A stretch of DNA of 64,000 nucleotides, taken from positions 47,211 through 111,210 of the forward strand of contig CATOSI010000004.1 of NCBI GenBank assembly GCA_951812505.1, written 5' to 3'. The stretch is from an uncultured Dehalococcoidia bacterium (GTDB taxonomy: Bacteria; Chloroflexota; Dehalococcoidia; Lucifugimonadales; UBA1123). Below are positions 1-8,301 of the stretch, piece by piece. Below the pieces are notes generated by a model. That model worked only from the letters and a program-made list of their open reading frames with translations. It was not told the DNA's origin and did not search any database. The position numbers and the translations under genes are program-made. Position 1 is the stretch's first letter. Every line of letters starts with the position of its first letter.

Positions 1-13
1 AATTCCGCGCTCA

Positions 14-1309
14 TTGAGACAAACCGCTTTTGAGGAAATTCAAAACGACTTGTCTGAGTGTATCGCGGCTGATGTCAAATACCACTGGCCCCTGTGGGCC
101 AGGGAGAACCAGGTGCCGTCCGACGACCTCTGGCGCGTCTGGCTGCTCCTCGCCGGCCGCGGCTTCGGCAAGACTCGCACAGGCGCCGAGTGGGTACGCG
201 CTCGCGTCGAATCAGGCCAGTCCTCCAGAATAGCCCTCGTCGCCAGAACTCCGCACGAGGTGCGCGACATCATGATCCAGGGAGACTCAGGCATCGTCAA
301 GATCTGCCCTCCCTGGAACACGCCCACATGGGAGTCCTCCAAGCGAAGGCTCACCTGGCCCAACGGAGCCATGGCCTTCGCCTTCTCCAGCTACGAACCC
401 GACCAGCTCAGAGGTCCCCAGTTCGACGCCGCCTGGTGCGACGAACTCGCCTCATGGCAATACCCCAGGCTCACCTGGGACAACCTCGCCTTCGGACTCA
501 GACTCGGCGCATACCCGAAGTGTGTCGTCACCACCACTCCCAAGCCCATCGAACTGCTCAGAGAACTCATCGCCAGAAAAGACGTCGAGATAACCACCGG
601 CTCGTCCTACGACAACTCCCAGAACCTGCCTCCCGGATACATAGACGGCATCGCCGCCCGCTACGAAGGAACCAATACAGGACTCCAGGAGATCTACGCC
701 CGGCTGCTCAAAGAGGCCGAAGGTGCGCTCTGGAAACGAGAGTGGATAGACGACTACAGGCTCGATGTCGCTCCCGACCCCGAAGAGATGTACATGAAGG
801 CCGTCGCCATTGATCCCGCCGTCACCTTCAACCCCGGCAGAAGCGACGAGACCGGCATCATCGTCGCTGGCATCAGCGACGACGGACGCACGCCCGCCCA
901 CGACAAGCGCTACTGGGTGCTCGAAGACGCCTCCGGCGTTATGACCCCCGACGCCTGGGCGCGAAAGGCCGTGGAACTCGCCCACAAGTACGACGCCGAC
1001 TTCATCACCGGAGAGACCAACCAGGGCGGAGCGCTCATAGAGGCCGTGCTCCGCCACGCGCCCGGAGGCCAGTACATCCGCTTCAAGGGAGTACACGCCG
1101 TGCAGAACAAGCGCGCCCGCGCCCAGCCCGTCGCCGCCATCTACGAACAGGGACGCGCCCGCCACGTCGGACAGTTCACCCAGCTCGAGGACCAGATGTG
1201 CGGCTGGACGCCCCAGTCCTCAGACTCCCCCGACCGCATGGACGCCCTCGTGTGGGCCATCAACGGCCTCACCGAACACTCCCGCGGCGGCCTCTGGCTC
1301 TGGGTCTAA
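14..1309 (+). CDS. Phage-type terminase large subunit (possibly 5'-partial)
   Basis: Large terminases are the ATP-driven motors that package DNA into phage or gene-transfer-agent capsids. The product (431 aa from a TTG) has a Walker A motif (GRGFGKTRTGAEW, about residues 48-60) and a Walker B-like segment ending in W-C-D-E near residue 142. A C-terminal RNase H-like nuclease half carries acidic residues at AIDPAV, TGETNQGG and SPDRMDALVWAI. Both halves look intact. The frame stays open to the left edge of the window, so the true start may lie outside. No portal, capsid or other packaging gene follows. Third positions are unusually C-rich compared with the next genes, which hints at transfer. 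Family assignment is firm; whether it belongs to a prophage, a GTA-like cluster or a remnant cannot be told here. Confidence 0.85.
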   Translation: MRQTAFEEIQNDLSECIAADVKYHWPLWARENQVPSDDLWRVWLLLAGRGFGKTRTGAEWVRARVESGQSSRIALVARTPHEVRDIMIQGDSGIVKICPPWNTPTWESSKRRLTWPNGAMAFAFSSYEPDQLRGPQFDAAWCDELASWQYPRLTWDNLAFGLRLGAYPKCVVTTTPKPIELLRELIARKDVEITTGSSYDNSQNLPPGYIDGIAARYEGTNTGLQEIYARLLKEAEGALWKREWIDDYRLDVAPDPEEMYMKAVAIDPAVTFNPGRSDETGIIVAGISDDGRTPAHDKRYWVLEDASGVMTPDAWARKAVELAHKYDADFITGETNQGGALIEAVLRHAPGGQYIRFKGVHAVQNKRARAQPVAAIYEQGRARHVGQFTQLEDQMCGWTPQSSDSPDRMDALVWAINGLTEHSRGGLWLWV

Positions 1310-1336
1310 TGTCCCTTCCGGTATCCATCTCCGTAG

Positions 1337-1357
1337 GGGCAACCCTTGTGGTTGCCC
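1337..1357 (+). terminator. Hairpin downstream of terminase
   Basis: A perfect 8-bp stem (GGGCAACC / GGTTGCCC) with a 5-nt loop starts 27 bp after the terminase stop. No T-run follows directly, so it may be an extragenic palindrome rather than a true intrinsic terminator. Confidence 0.35.
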
Positions 1358-1427
1358 TTGACTGGGAATCAAACCGGACAATCGAAACACCCTGTCCCCT
1401 CAGCCAGGGTCTTTTCGTTTTCGTATC

Positions 1428-1502
1428 GTCATTCCCGCGAAGGCGGGAATCCAGGAACTGGCGGCTCTGTAGCTGCTGCAAGCCCCCTTCTGAAATCGTC
1501 TC
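1428..1502. repeat. REP-like extragenic palindrome, long form
   Basis: The core is a palindrome, ATTCCCGCG AAGG CGGGAAT, introduced by CGTC. It is followed by about 50 bp (GGAACTGGCG, a TGTAGC-type segment, GCTGCAAG, CTTCTGAAATCGTCT) that recurs with few changes at 37291-37368. The same core without this tail is found at 35155 and inside two MITE-like elements at 43698 and 46939. It therefore belongs to a dispersed repeat family. Confidence 0.8.
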
Positions 1503-1596
1503 CCTTCAGCAAACCTTCTTGACTGGCATACAACCCCGTGTTAGCATGAACTTTAGTTCAACAAACCCTTAAATCTCGCCTGCGGAGGTTATGCGC

Positions 1597-2016
1597 GTGG
1601 CAACTCAAGAGCTACTGGAGGTCAGCAACCTGGCCGCCGAAAAATTCCAGGACATCCTGAAAGAACAGGGCGACGAGGACGGTATGCTCCGAGTCATGGT
1701 CATGCCCGGTCCGCAAGGCGGAATACAATACATGTTGAGTGTCGAGAAGGAAGCCGGAGAAGACGATCTCGTAGTGGACACGGCGACTATCCAGGTTCTT
1801 GTGGACTCTGACAGTGCCCCCCTGCTCGATGGTTCCACGATTGACTACATGGAAGGCCTGATGAGGAGCGGTTTCGTCATCAGCAATCCTAACTTCCAGG
1901 GCCACGGAGAAGGCGGAGGATGCGCCTGTGGTGGTGGAGGATGTGGCAGTGGTGGCGGCGGATGCGGTTGCGGCGGTGGTGGCGGAGGCGGAGGATGTGC
2001 CTGCGGCGGCCACTAG
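1597..2016 (+). CDS. IscA/HesB-like protein with Cys/Gly-rich tail
   Basis: The product resembles A-type iron-sulfur carrier proteins (IscA/ErpA/HesB fold), which deliver Fe-S clusters to apoproteins. I chose the GTG at 1597 because GGAGG at 1584-1588 is only 2 nt from the ATG at 1591 but 8 nt from this GTG. The family normally has one Cys after the central Gly-rich turn and a C-terminal C-G-C motif. Here the central position reads GPQGGIQY with no Cys. The C-terminus instead runs into a tail of about 35 residues made almost only of Gly and seven Cys, ending in His. The tail could bind metal or clusters in a different way. The gene stands alone between the repeat and the M50 protease. Fold assignment is likely; the function is unproven. 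Confidence 0.65.
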   Translation: MATQELLEVSNLAAEKFQDILKEQGDEDGMLRVMVMPGPQGGIQYMLSVEKEAGEDDLVVDTATIQVLVDSDSAPLLDGSTIDYMEGLMRSGFVISNPNFQGHGEGGGCACGGGGCGSGGGGCGCGGGGGGGGCACGGH

Positions 2017-2132
2017 TCCCTCGAATACTTCCAACCTGGGAACCCAAAGCGGAGCGACATAAACGCTCCGCTTTTACTTTCGCGCTTAATCCTTCCTTTC
2101 TGTCCCGAATTCAACGAGGTGAGCTTTGTAAA

Positions 2133-2831
2133 TTGCTGTTTCGAACGATAGACCTGTTTCAAATTGACCCCGCGCTCGCGATCATCTCGCTCGCGGCGTT
2201 TTCTCTGTCACTCATCATAGCGATCACCTTTCACGAATTCAGTCATGCCTACATAGCTACCTCTCTGGGAGACAACACCGCCCGCGGGCTCGGACGCCTT
2301 ACACTGAACCCCCTCGCCCACCTCGACCCGTTCGGCACAATCCTGATATTCTTCGCCGGGTTTGGCTGGGGCAAGCCGGTTCCGGTCAACCCTGCGTATC
2401 TGCGCATTGGCTACCGACGAGGAATGGCAGTTGTCTCCCTGGCCGGGCCCATTTCGAATATCCTTGCCGCGACAGTTTTCGCAATACCCCTGCGCGCCGG
2501 CCTGGCCAGTTCCGATGCAATCGGATTTTCAGTCCTGGGCCAGACCAATGTCCTCGGCTACGCGCTGGTATCCCTCGTATTCTGGAACCTGATCCTTGCC
2601 GTATTCAACCTGCTGCCCATTGCGCCGCTCGATGGGTTCAAAGTCGTGCTCGGATTGCTGCCGCGCAACGCGGCCAATTCCTTCGCCAGGCTGGAACCCT
2701 ACGGGCCGGGAATCCTCTTGGTGATTATCGCCCTTGGATTCCTTTCACCCAATTTGCGAATTCTCTCCGTAGTCATCAGTCCTGTCTTGAATCTCCTGAG
2801 CGTCGTGATACTTGGCAGACCCCTTATGTGA
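2133..2831 (+). CDS. M50-family site-2-type membrane metalloprotease
   Basis: This is a zinc metalloprotease embedded in the membrane, of the type that cleaves transmembrane segments of regulators or signal peptides. The HExxH motif (HEFSHAY) lies in the first membrane helix near residue 40. The third metal ligand is in the P-L-D-G motif (NLLPIAPLDG) after the later helices. The rest is hydrophobic with a short C-terminal end, giving the compact 232-aa form common in Chloroflexota and Firmicutes. The start is set at TTG 2133 because AGGTGAG sits about 10 nt upstream; the reading frame is open further upstream but overlaps the IscA-like gene. It overlaps nothing downstream and the tyrA-like gene starts 50 nt on. 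The substrate is unknown. Confidence 0.85.
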   Translation: MLFRTIDLFQIDPALAIISLAAFSLSLIIAITFHEFSHAYIATSLGDNTARGLGRLTLNPLAHLDPFGTILIFFAGFGWGKPVPVNPAYLRIGYRRGMAVVSLAGPISNILAATVFAIPLRAGLASSDAIGFSVLGQTNVLGYALVSLVFWNLILAVFNLLPIAPLDGFKVVLGLLPRNAANSFARLEPYGPGILLVIIALGFLSPNLRILSVVISPVLNLLSVVILGRPLM

Positions 2832-2881
2832 TAACCTATTCTCAGAAGTTCCCGATCATCACATGCCTGTGGAGGGATGAG

Positions 2882-3895
2882 TTGGAAAAGATAGCCATCG
2901 TAGGTGTAAGTCCGGTAGGAGCGTCAATAGGCTTGGCGCTGATGGACCGTCGCCTGAGCAACACCGAAATCGTAATCACGTCCGGGGACAGAAACATCGT
3001 CTCCCAAGTGTCCAAACTTGCCGCCGCCAACAAGACTACTACTTCCATGCGGGACGCCGTGGAGGATGCCCACCTCGTGATTCTTGACGCCCCGGTCAGC
3101 GAACTCCGGGAAGTCATGGACACTATCGGGCCCTACGTCGAATCCGGCGCCGTCGTCACTGACACCTCTAACGTTAAAGGCCCGGTGTTGAAGTGGTCTG
3201 AGGAGCTTCTGCCGCGAGACACGAACTTTATCGGCGGATATCCGCTCATCAAATCGCCTCCCGAGTCGATTGAAGTCGCCAATGCCGGCATTTTCAGGGG
3301 TGCCAGATACACGATCACGCCCAAGGACGATTCGGACCAACAGTCAATTCGCACCGTTGTGGGACTGGTGGAGGCAATCGGGGCGAGTCCCGTCTTCCTG
3401 GATCCTGCGGAGCACGATTCTTATGCTGCCGCTATGCACCATCTTCCCATGATAATGTCGTCCGCCTTCGTCACCGCAACCGCCGGCAGCGAAGGATGGC
3501 GCGAGATGCACATGCTGGCCGAAGCGCAGTTCAACACGTTCGGAAGGCACGCCTCCAATGACCCGCTCGACAACGAGGCGGTCTGTTTGGCAAACCCGGA
3601 CTCCATCGTGCACTGGGTTGATCAACTAATTCTCGAACTCTACAACTACAGGAACGAGATCAAAGAAGTTGACAATGATGGAGGCGACGCTCTTCTGGAT
3701 CGTTTCGTCAAGGCATGGGAACTCAGAGCCAAATGGGAAGCGGATGCGGTTGTCCCGAGAGAAGGCGCTCATCTCCCATCCGCGGGAGAGTCAATGATGA
3801 GCGCGATGATTGGCGAAAAGCTCGCTCAGAGACTTAGAGGCGCTGGCAAGGACGACGAAGAGAGACGCACCACGTATGTCAGGAGGAACAGGTAA
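2882..3895 (+). CDS. Prephenate dehydrogenase-like protein (TyrA family)
   Basis: Family members convert prephenate to 4-hydroxyphenylpyruvate in tyrosine synthesis. The start is TTG 2882, preceded by GGAGGGATGA. The N-terminus has a Rossmann nucleotide site written GVSPVGASIG, and a TDTSNVKG segment matches the usual T-D-x-x-S-x-K motif. The helical half has the conserved EHDSYAAAMHHLP segment. The usual H-P-M-x-G turn reads GGYPLIKSP, so the His is a Tyr, and a long charged C-terminal extension is present. The gene ends directly before aroA, with the stop and the aroA ATG adjacent, which supports a role in aromatic amino acid synthesis. Because of the altered turn it could be a divergent paralog rather than the main TyrA. 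Confidence 0.75.
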   Translation: MEKIAIVGVSPVGASIGLALMDRRLSNTEIVITSGDRNIVSQVSKLAAANKTTTSMRDAVEDAHLVILDAPVSELREVMDTIGPYVESGAVVTDTSNVKGPVLKWSEELLPRDTNFIGGYPLIKSPPESIEVANAGIFRGARYTITPKDDSDQQSIRTVVGLVEAIGASPVFLDPAEHDSYAAAMHHLPMIMSSAFVTATAGSEGWREMHMLAEAQFNTFGRHASNDPLDNEAVCLANPDSIVHWVDQLILELYNYRNEIKEVDNDGGDALLDRFVKAWELRAKWEADAVVPREGAHLPSAGESMMSAMIGEKLAQRLRGAGKDDEERRTTYVRRNR

Positions 3896-5197
3896 ATGGA
3901 ACGAACGGTGCATGGCAGCGCAAGGCTCGAAGCGACTGTCGTTCCTCCCGGGGACAAGTCAATCTCGCATAGGGCTGCGTTGCTCAACGCTATCTCCGAC
4001 GGCCAGGCGAAAGTTACCAACTTCTGCGTTGGCGACGACCGGACCTCCATGCTCGGCTGCCTTCGCGGTCTGGGCGTCGAAATAGAAGAGAGCGTCGAAG
4101 ACGGGATAGAAACATTCACCATCAACGGAATGGGCCTGGACGGTCTGTCCGAGCCGTCGGACTATCTCTACGCCGGCAACAGCGGCACCACCATGCGGCT
4201 CGTCTCCGGCCTTCTCGCCTCCCAGCCTTTCTTCAGCGTCATCACCGGAGATTCCTCGCTCCGCGGCAGGCCCATGAAGCGAATCCTGACGCCCCTCTCG
4301 ATGATGGGCGCGCAGGTAATGGGACGCGGAGGCGGGTCGCTCGCTCCCCTCGCTTTCGATGGCGGCGGTCTCCACGGCATCGAGTACGAAATGCCCGTGG
4401 CCAGTGCCCAGCTCAAGTCCTGCATCCTCATCGCCGGACTCTTCTCCGAAGGCGAAACATCCGTCATTCAGCCCGCCGAGTCCCGCGACCACACAGAGCG
4501 AATGATGGCCTCCATGGGCGCGGACGTGGATAAGGACGGCCCTCGATTGACGGTTCGACGCCCTTCCCGGCTCGCCTCCCTCGACATACAGGTGCCCTGC
4601 GACATCAGCGGCGCGGCCTTCTGGCTGGTCGCCGGAGCCGCCCACCCAAACGCCCGGATAACCGTGCAGGGAGTCGGGATAAACCCCTCGAGAACCGGGG
4701 TGTTAGACGTATTGCGCGACATGGGGGCCAACATTGCGGTCGAAAACGTCCGAGAAGTCGGAAATGAACCTTCCGCCGATCTTGTAGTCGAAACCAGCAA
4801 TCTGCGTGGGGTCGAAATATCCGGAGACGTAATCCCTCGTGTAATTGACGAACTTCCCGTCCTTGCCGTTGCTGCTTCGCAGGCCACGGGACAGACCGTC
4901 ATCAGGGACGCCTCTGAACTCAGGGTAAAGGAATCCGACCGTATCGCTGCGACTGTCACTGGACTGGCAGGGCTCGGTGCGAAAGTCCGCGAGACCGAGG
5001 ACGGAATGATAATAGAGGGCGGGTCCAGGCTGAGAGGCGCGGAAGTCGCGAGCTTTGGCGACCACAGGATTGCCATGTCAATGGCGATTGCGGGACTGAT
5101 AGCTGACGGTGCGACGACCATCGGAGATTCGGAAGCCGCCGACGTTTCGTACCCTGCATTCTGGGACGAATTGGAAAATGCGAAAGCACGAGTGTAA
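3896..5197 (+). CDS. aroA: 3-phosphoshikimate 1-carboxyvinyltransferase (EPSP synthase)
   Basis: This cytoplasmic enzyme joins shikimate-3-phosphate and phosphoenolpyruvate in the sixth step of the shikimate pathway. All main family motifs are visible: PPGDKSISHRAALL at the start, GNSGTTMRL near residue 94, the RxxP-type loop GRPMKRILTPL, DELPVLAVAA and the ELRVKESDR motif near residue 343. The length (433 aa) is normal. The ATG follows the previous stop without a gap, and AGGAGG lies inside the upstream gene, so translation is probably coupled to the tyrA-like gene. The gmk start lies inside its last codons. No odd residues were seen. Confidence 0.96.
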   Translation: MERTVHGSARLEATVVPPGDKSISHRAALLNAISDGQAKVTNFCVGDDRTSMLGCLRGLGVEIEESVEDGIETFTINGMGLDGLSEPSDYLYAGNSGTTMRLVSGLLASQPFFSVITGDSSLRGRPMKRILTPLSMMGAQVMGRGGGSLAPLAFDGGGLHGIEYEMPVASAQLKSCILIAGLFSEGETSVIQPAESRDHTERMMASMGADVDKDGPRLTVRRPSRLASLDIQVPCDISGAAFWLVAGAAHPNARITVQGVGINPSRTGVLDVLRDMGANIAVENVREVGNEPSADLVVETSNLRGVEISGDVIPRVIDELPVLAVAASQATGQTVIRDASELRVKESDRIAATVTGLAGLGAKVRETEDGMIIEGGSRLRGAEVASFGDHRIAMSMAIAGLIADGATTIGDSEAADVSYPAFWDELENAKARV

Positions 5198-5846
5198 ACG
5201 GTCTGATAAACCACACGTTTCACGAAGAGGGCGTGTGTTTGTACTCTCAGGGCCGTCCGGCGTAGGCAAGGATGCCGTGCTCTCGCAGATCAGAAAACTC
5301 GAACGGCCCTATTTCTTCACGACAACGGCTACCACACGTCCGATGCGCCCCGGCGAACGAGATGGCGTGGACTACATCTTCCTGGATCGCGATACCTTTC
5401 AGCACATGATCAATCGGGGAGACTTGCTGGAGTGGGCAGAGGTATATGGAAACCTGTACGGCGTTCCGAAGTCCCAGGTGATCGAGGCGCAGGGCAGGGG
5501 TCTTGATGTTATAGTCAAAGTGGATGTCCAGGGCGCGAATACCATCAAACGAATGATGCCGGAAGCGATTCTTATTTTCCTGTTGCCGCCCGATATTTCC
5601 GCACTCGAAAGGCGACTGAGGAGTCGCAACACGGAAACAGAGGCAGACTTCAGGCTCAAGTTGGAAGCCGCCAGCGAAGAGGTGAAGGAAGCTCACAGAT
5701 TCGATCACCAGGTCGTGAACCATGACGACGGCATAGAAGCGGCAGCAAGCGCGATAGACCTGATCATCCGGGTCGGAACCGAGTACCGAATCCCTGACGA
5801 GGGGGTTCCCAATAGTGGACCACAGACAAGCAAAGGGGTAGCGTAA
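5178..5846 (+). CDS. gmk: Guanylate kinase
   Basis: It phosphorylates GMP (and dGMP) with ATP to give GDP in purine nucleotide supply. The P-loop is LSGPSGVGKDAVL near residue 28. The GMP-binding region has the TTRPMRPGERDGVDY stretch and the GNLYGVP motif. A QGANTIK segment follows. The start is placed at ATG 5178, which overlaps the end of aroA by 20 nt; it leaves about 20 residues before the core, a little longer than usual, and no better start is in frame. The C-terminal tail is also slightly extended. The stop is followed immediately by the CoA-transferase ATG, so the four genes form one likely operon. Confidence 0.93.
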   Translation: MRKHECKRSDKPHVSRRGRVFVLSGPSGVGKDAVLSQIRKLERPYFFTTTATTRPMRPGERDGVDYIFLDRDTFQHMINRGDLLEWAEVYGNLYGVPKSQVIEAQGRGLDVIVKVDVQGANTIKRMMPEAILIFLLPPDISALERRLRSRNTETEADFRLKLEAASEEVKEAHRFDHQVVNHDDGIEAAASAIDLIIRVGTEYRIPDEGVPNSGPQTSKGVA

Positions 5847-7043
5847 ATGGACCGCTCGTTAACGGACGTGAAAGTTCTTGATCTCACTCATGTTCAGGCT
5901 GGCCCATCGTGTGCTCAGATGCTTGGGTTCCTGGGCGCCGATGTCATAAAGGTCGAGGACACCAGAGGTGGCGACAGCACACGCCAGGACCTCGCTCACC
6001 GGGAAGGGGTAGATAGCGTTTACTTCCTTATTTTCAACAACAATAAGCGCGCTATCACGCTCGATCTCAAAACCGAAAAGGGCAAGGAGATGTTCGTCGG
6101 TTTGGTTGGCTGGGCCGATATACTCGTCGAGAACTTCGGGCCCGGCATGATGGATAGACTCGGCTTGGGCTGGGAGCGGCTGCACGAAATCAACCCTCGC
6201 CTGATCTATGCTACAATAAAGGGCTTTGGAACGTTTGGTCCGTATTCTGGTTATAAAGGATTCGAGTTCGTGGCGCAGGCGGCGGGAGGCGCCATGGCAA
6301 CCACCGGTTTCGGAGACAGGCCTCCGGTCCCGGTTTCTCCCGGCGTCGGCGACTCGGGGAGCGGGCTTCACGCCGCCATCGGCATACTGGCCGCGCTTCA
6401 CAAGAGGGAGCGAACGGGCATCGGCCAGATGGTGGAAGTCTCCATGCAGGACTCGGTCGTCAATTTGATGAGGATGTCACTGACCCGGACTCTAGCCGAG
6501 GGAATCCCAAACAACCGGATCGGACACATGGGATTCCGTGGCCTGCCGATGGTGTTCCCCAGCTCGCCGGGCGGCCCCGACGACTATGTGATGATACACC
6601 CGCGCGGCGACGGCTGGGACCTGACTCTTGCCGCCATTGATCGCGCCGACCTGATAGGAGACCCTCGCTTCGACGACGAAGAGAAGCGCTACGAGAACTC
6701 CGAGGAGGTAACGCGCATCCTCACCGAATGGACATCCAAGCGGACCAAGTGGGAAGCAATGGATACGCTGGCAAACGCTGGAGTGCTGTCCGCTGCCACT
6801 ATCGGCGCGACCGAAGTGCTTGAGAACGAACATCTCATGGCCCGCGACATGATCGTCGAAGTGGAGGACCCGACACGGGGCGATTACCGGATGATCGGCA
6901 TACCCGTTAAGTTGTCCGACGACCCCAACATCGTGACTCGCGCTCCCAGATACTCCGAACATACCGACGATATCCTGACCACCATCCTCGGCTGCTCGGA
7001 AGATGAGGTTACTGAGATGCGGAGTCAGGGGGTCGTAGTCTGA
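5847..7043 (+). CDS. CaiB/BaiF (class III) CoA-transferase
   Basis: Class III CoA-transferases move CoA from an acyl-CoA to another carboxylic acid. Typical marks are the N-terminal VLDLTHVQAGP and MLGFLGADVIKVED segments, the FNNNKRAITLDLK motif, the VENFGPG motif and the putative catalytic Asp in GVGDSGSGLHA near residue 170. The length (398 aa) is standard. The substrate cannot be inferred: the family includes formyl-CoA:oxalate, carnitine and bile-acid transferases. The gene is joined head-to-tail to gmk with no gap, an unusual partner, so linkage may be for expression only. It faces the rhamnonate-dehydratase-like gene, whose stop lies 10 bp away. Confidence 0.9.
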   Translation: MDRSLTDVKVLDLTHVQAGPSCAQMLGFLGADVIKVEDTRGGDSTRQDLAHREGVDSVYFLIFNNNKRAITLDLKTEKGKEMFVGLVGWADILVENFGPGMMDRLGLGWERLHEINPRLIYATIKGFGTFGPYSGYKGFEFVAQAAGGAMATTGFGDRPPVPVSPGVGDSGSGLHAAIGILAALHKRERTGIGQMVEVSMQDSVVNLMRMSLTRTLAEGIPNNRIGHMGFRGLPMVFPSSPGGPDDYVMIHPRGDGWDLTLAAIDRADLIGDPRFDDEEKRYENSEEVTRILTEWTSKRTKWEAMDTLANAGVLSAATIGATEVLENEHLMARDMIVEVEDPTRGDYRMIGIPVKLSDDPNIVTRAPRYSEHTDDILTTILGCSEDEVTEMRSQGVVV

Positions 7044-7053
7044 TTCGCTGCGC

Positions 7054-8238
7054 TTACGCCGATCTTTCTTCCAGCCAGTCTTTGGTGAATTCAAGGCCGA
7101 CACCGGGCGCGTCGCTGGGCACCAGGTAGCCGTCCTTTATGACCGGCGTGCCGGGGAGCAGCACCATCTCTTCCAGGGGAACGCCGGGAGGGGCAACTCC
7201 CTCGGACCGCTCTCCCCACGGGATGACAGGCATTGCGTAGGCCAGGTGCTGGCCGTATGGCATGTTCATCCCGCCATGTCCGATAACGGTGACGCCGTGT
7301 GCCTCCGCGATGTGGCAAATGCGCACGCTCGCGGTGATTCCGCCGACCCAGGATGCATCAGGCTGGAGAATGTCAACCAGGCCCTGGCCGGCGGCCAGAG
7401 CGAACGGGTGAATCGTGTACCAGTGTTCGCCGGTCGCCAAAGTCTGGCCTGGGACTCGCTGGCGCACCTTGAAGTAGCTGTCCATATCTTCGGGCAGCAG
7501 GTAGTCCTCCAGCCACTTGATGCGATAGGGCTTGAGCGCCTCAACCAGCCTGACAATGTACTCGGTGTTGAGCGACATCCATGCGTCAACTGCGATCTCC
7601 ACATCGGGCCCCACCTGCTCCCGAGTGCGTGCAACGAGTTCTTCGTTCTTGCGAAGACCCTCAATATCGTCCTCCGGACCGTGCCGTACGAACAGCTTGA
7701 CGGCTTTGAACCCAAGCTCCAGGAACCACTCGATGTAATTCTCAGTGCCGTAGGTCAACATTGTGTTGGAAGCGTAGCAGAAGATCTTATCCTTGACCGG
7801 CCCGCCCAGCAGTTCATAAACAGGAAGGCCGAGCAGCTTTCCCTTGAGGTCCCAGAGGGCGTTGTCCACGGCGCTGATGGCGTAGCTGGCAAGCCCGTGA
7901 GTGCCGTAAGAGGAGGAGGCGCGACGCATGAGGTCCCAGTGCTTTTCGATAGACATCGCATCCTGGCCTTCGAGAAGGGGCGCGAAGTGATCATTGATGA
8001 TGGAAACTACCGGTCCGCTCAGAGTGGTGAATCCGACTCCCCAAGTGCCGTCCTCAGCGGTGACGACGCAGGCAGTTCGGTCCCAGTTTTCGCTCCAGCC
8101 CCTACCGCCGAATTCATCCTTGTAACGGGCCATCGGGCTTGTGAAGTGACCAGCGCCCGGAATCGCAGGGACTCTCGGCTCTGTCTTCATCGGCGGCGTC
8201 AGAGTTACGGCAGCGGCTCGGATTTCCTTTATCTTCAA
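7054..8238 (-). CDS. Enolase-superfamily dehydratase, rhamnonate dehydratase-like
   Basis: This mandelate racemase/muconate lactonizing enzyme-type protein probably abstracts the alpha proton of an acid sugar and dehydrates it. Candidate metal ligands are visible in VDAWMS, KWLEDYLLP and ATGEHWYT, followed by DILQPDASWVGGIT and the IGHGG segment. The KLFVRHGPED stretch and the D-x-W-M-S motif look like the L-rhamnonate dehydratase subgroup; this subgroup call is from memory of motifs only. The start is TTG 8238, with GGAGG 7 nt upstream. A longer frame to 8271 lacks conserved residues. It is read in the same direction as the luciferase-like gene upstream and may be co-transcribed with it. Confidence 0.85.
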   Translation of the reverse strand: MKIKEIRAAAVTLTPPMKTEPRVPAIPGAGHFTSPMARYKDEFGGRGWSENWDRTACVVTAEDGTWGVGFTTLSGPVVSIINDHFAPLLEGQDAMSIEKHWDLMRRASSSYGTHGLASYAISAVDNALWDLKGKLLGLPVYELLGGPVKDKIFCYASNTMLTYGTENYIEWFLELGFKAVKLFVRHGPEDDIEGLRKNEELVARTREQVGPDVEIAVDAWMSLNTEYIVRLVEALKPYRIKWLEDYLLPEDMDSYFKVRQRVPGQTLATGEHWYTIHPFALAAGQGLVDILQPDASWVGGITASVRICHIAEAHGVTVIGHGGMNMPYGQHLAYAMPVIPWGERSEGVAPPGVPLEEMVLLPGTPVIKDGYLVPSDAPGVGLEFTKDWLEERSA

Positions 8239-8301
8239 TTGGGTTCCTCCGGGACAGCTAACAGTTGACAATCATCAGATTTCAATTGACGGATAAGCGG
8301 T

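Noticed and set aside
452..1165. Long minus-strand frame inside the terminase gene
   Set aside because: It is the antisense shadow of a C-rich coding sequence and has no recognisable domain. The same holds for long shadow frames at 3959-4645, 7246-8268, 16961-18166 and 35874-36674.
1920..2132. Extended N-terminus of the M50 protease starting inside the IscA-like gene
   Set aside because: The added residues are Trp/Arg-rich translations of the Gly/Cys codons in another frame. A ribosome site before TTG 2133 gives the proper start.
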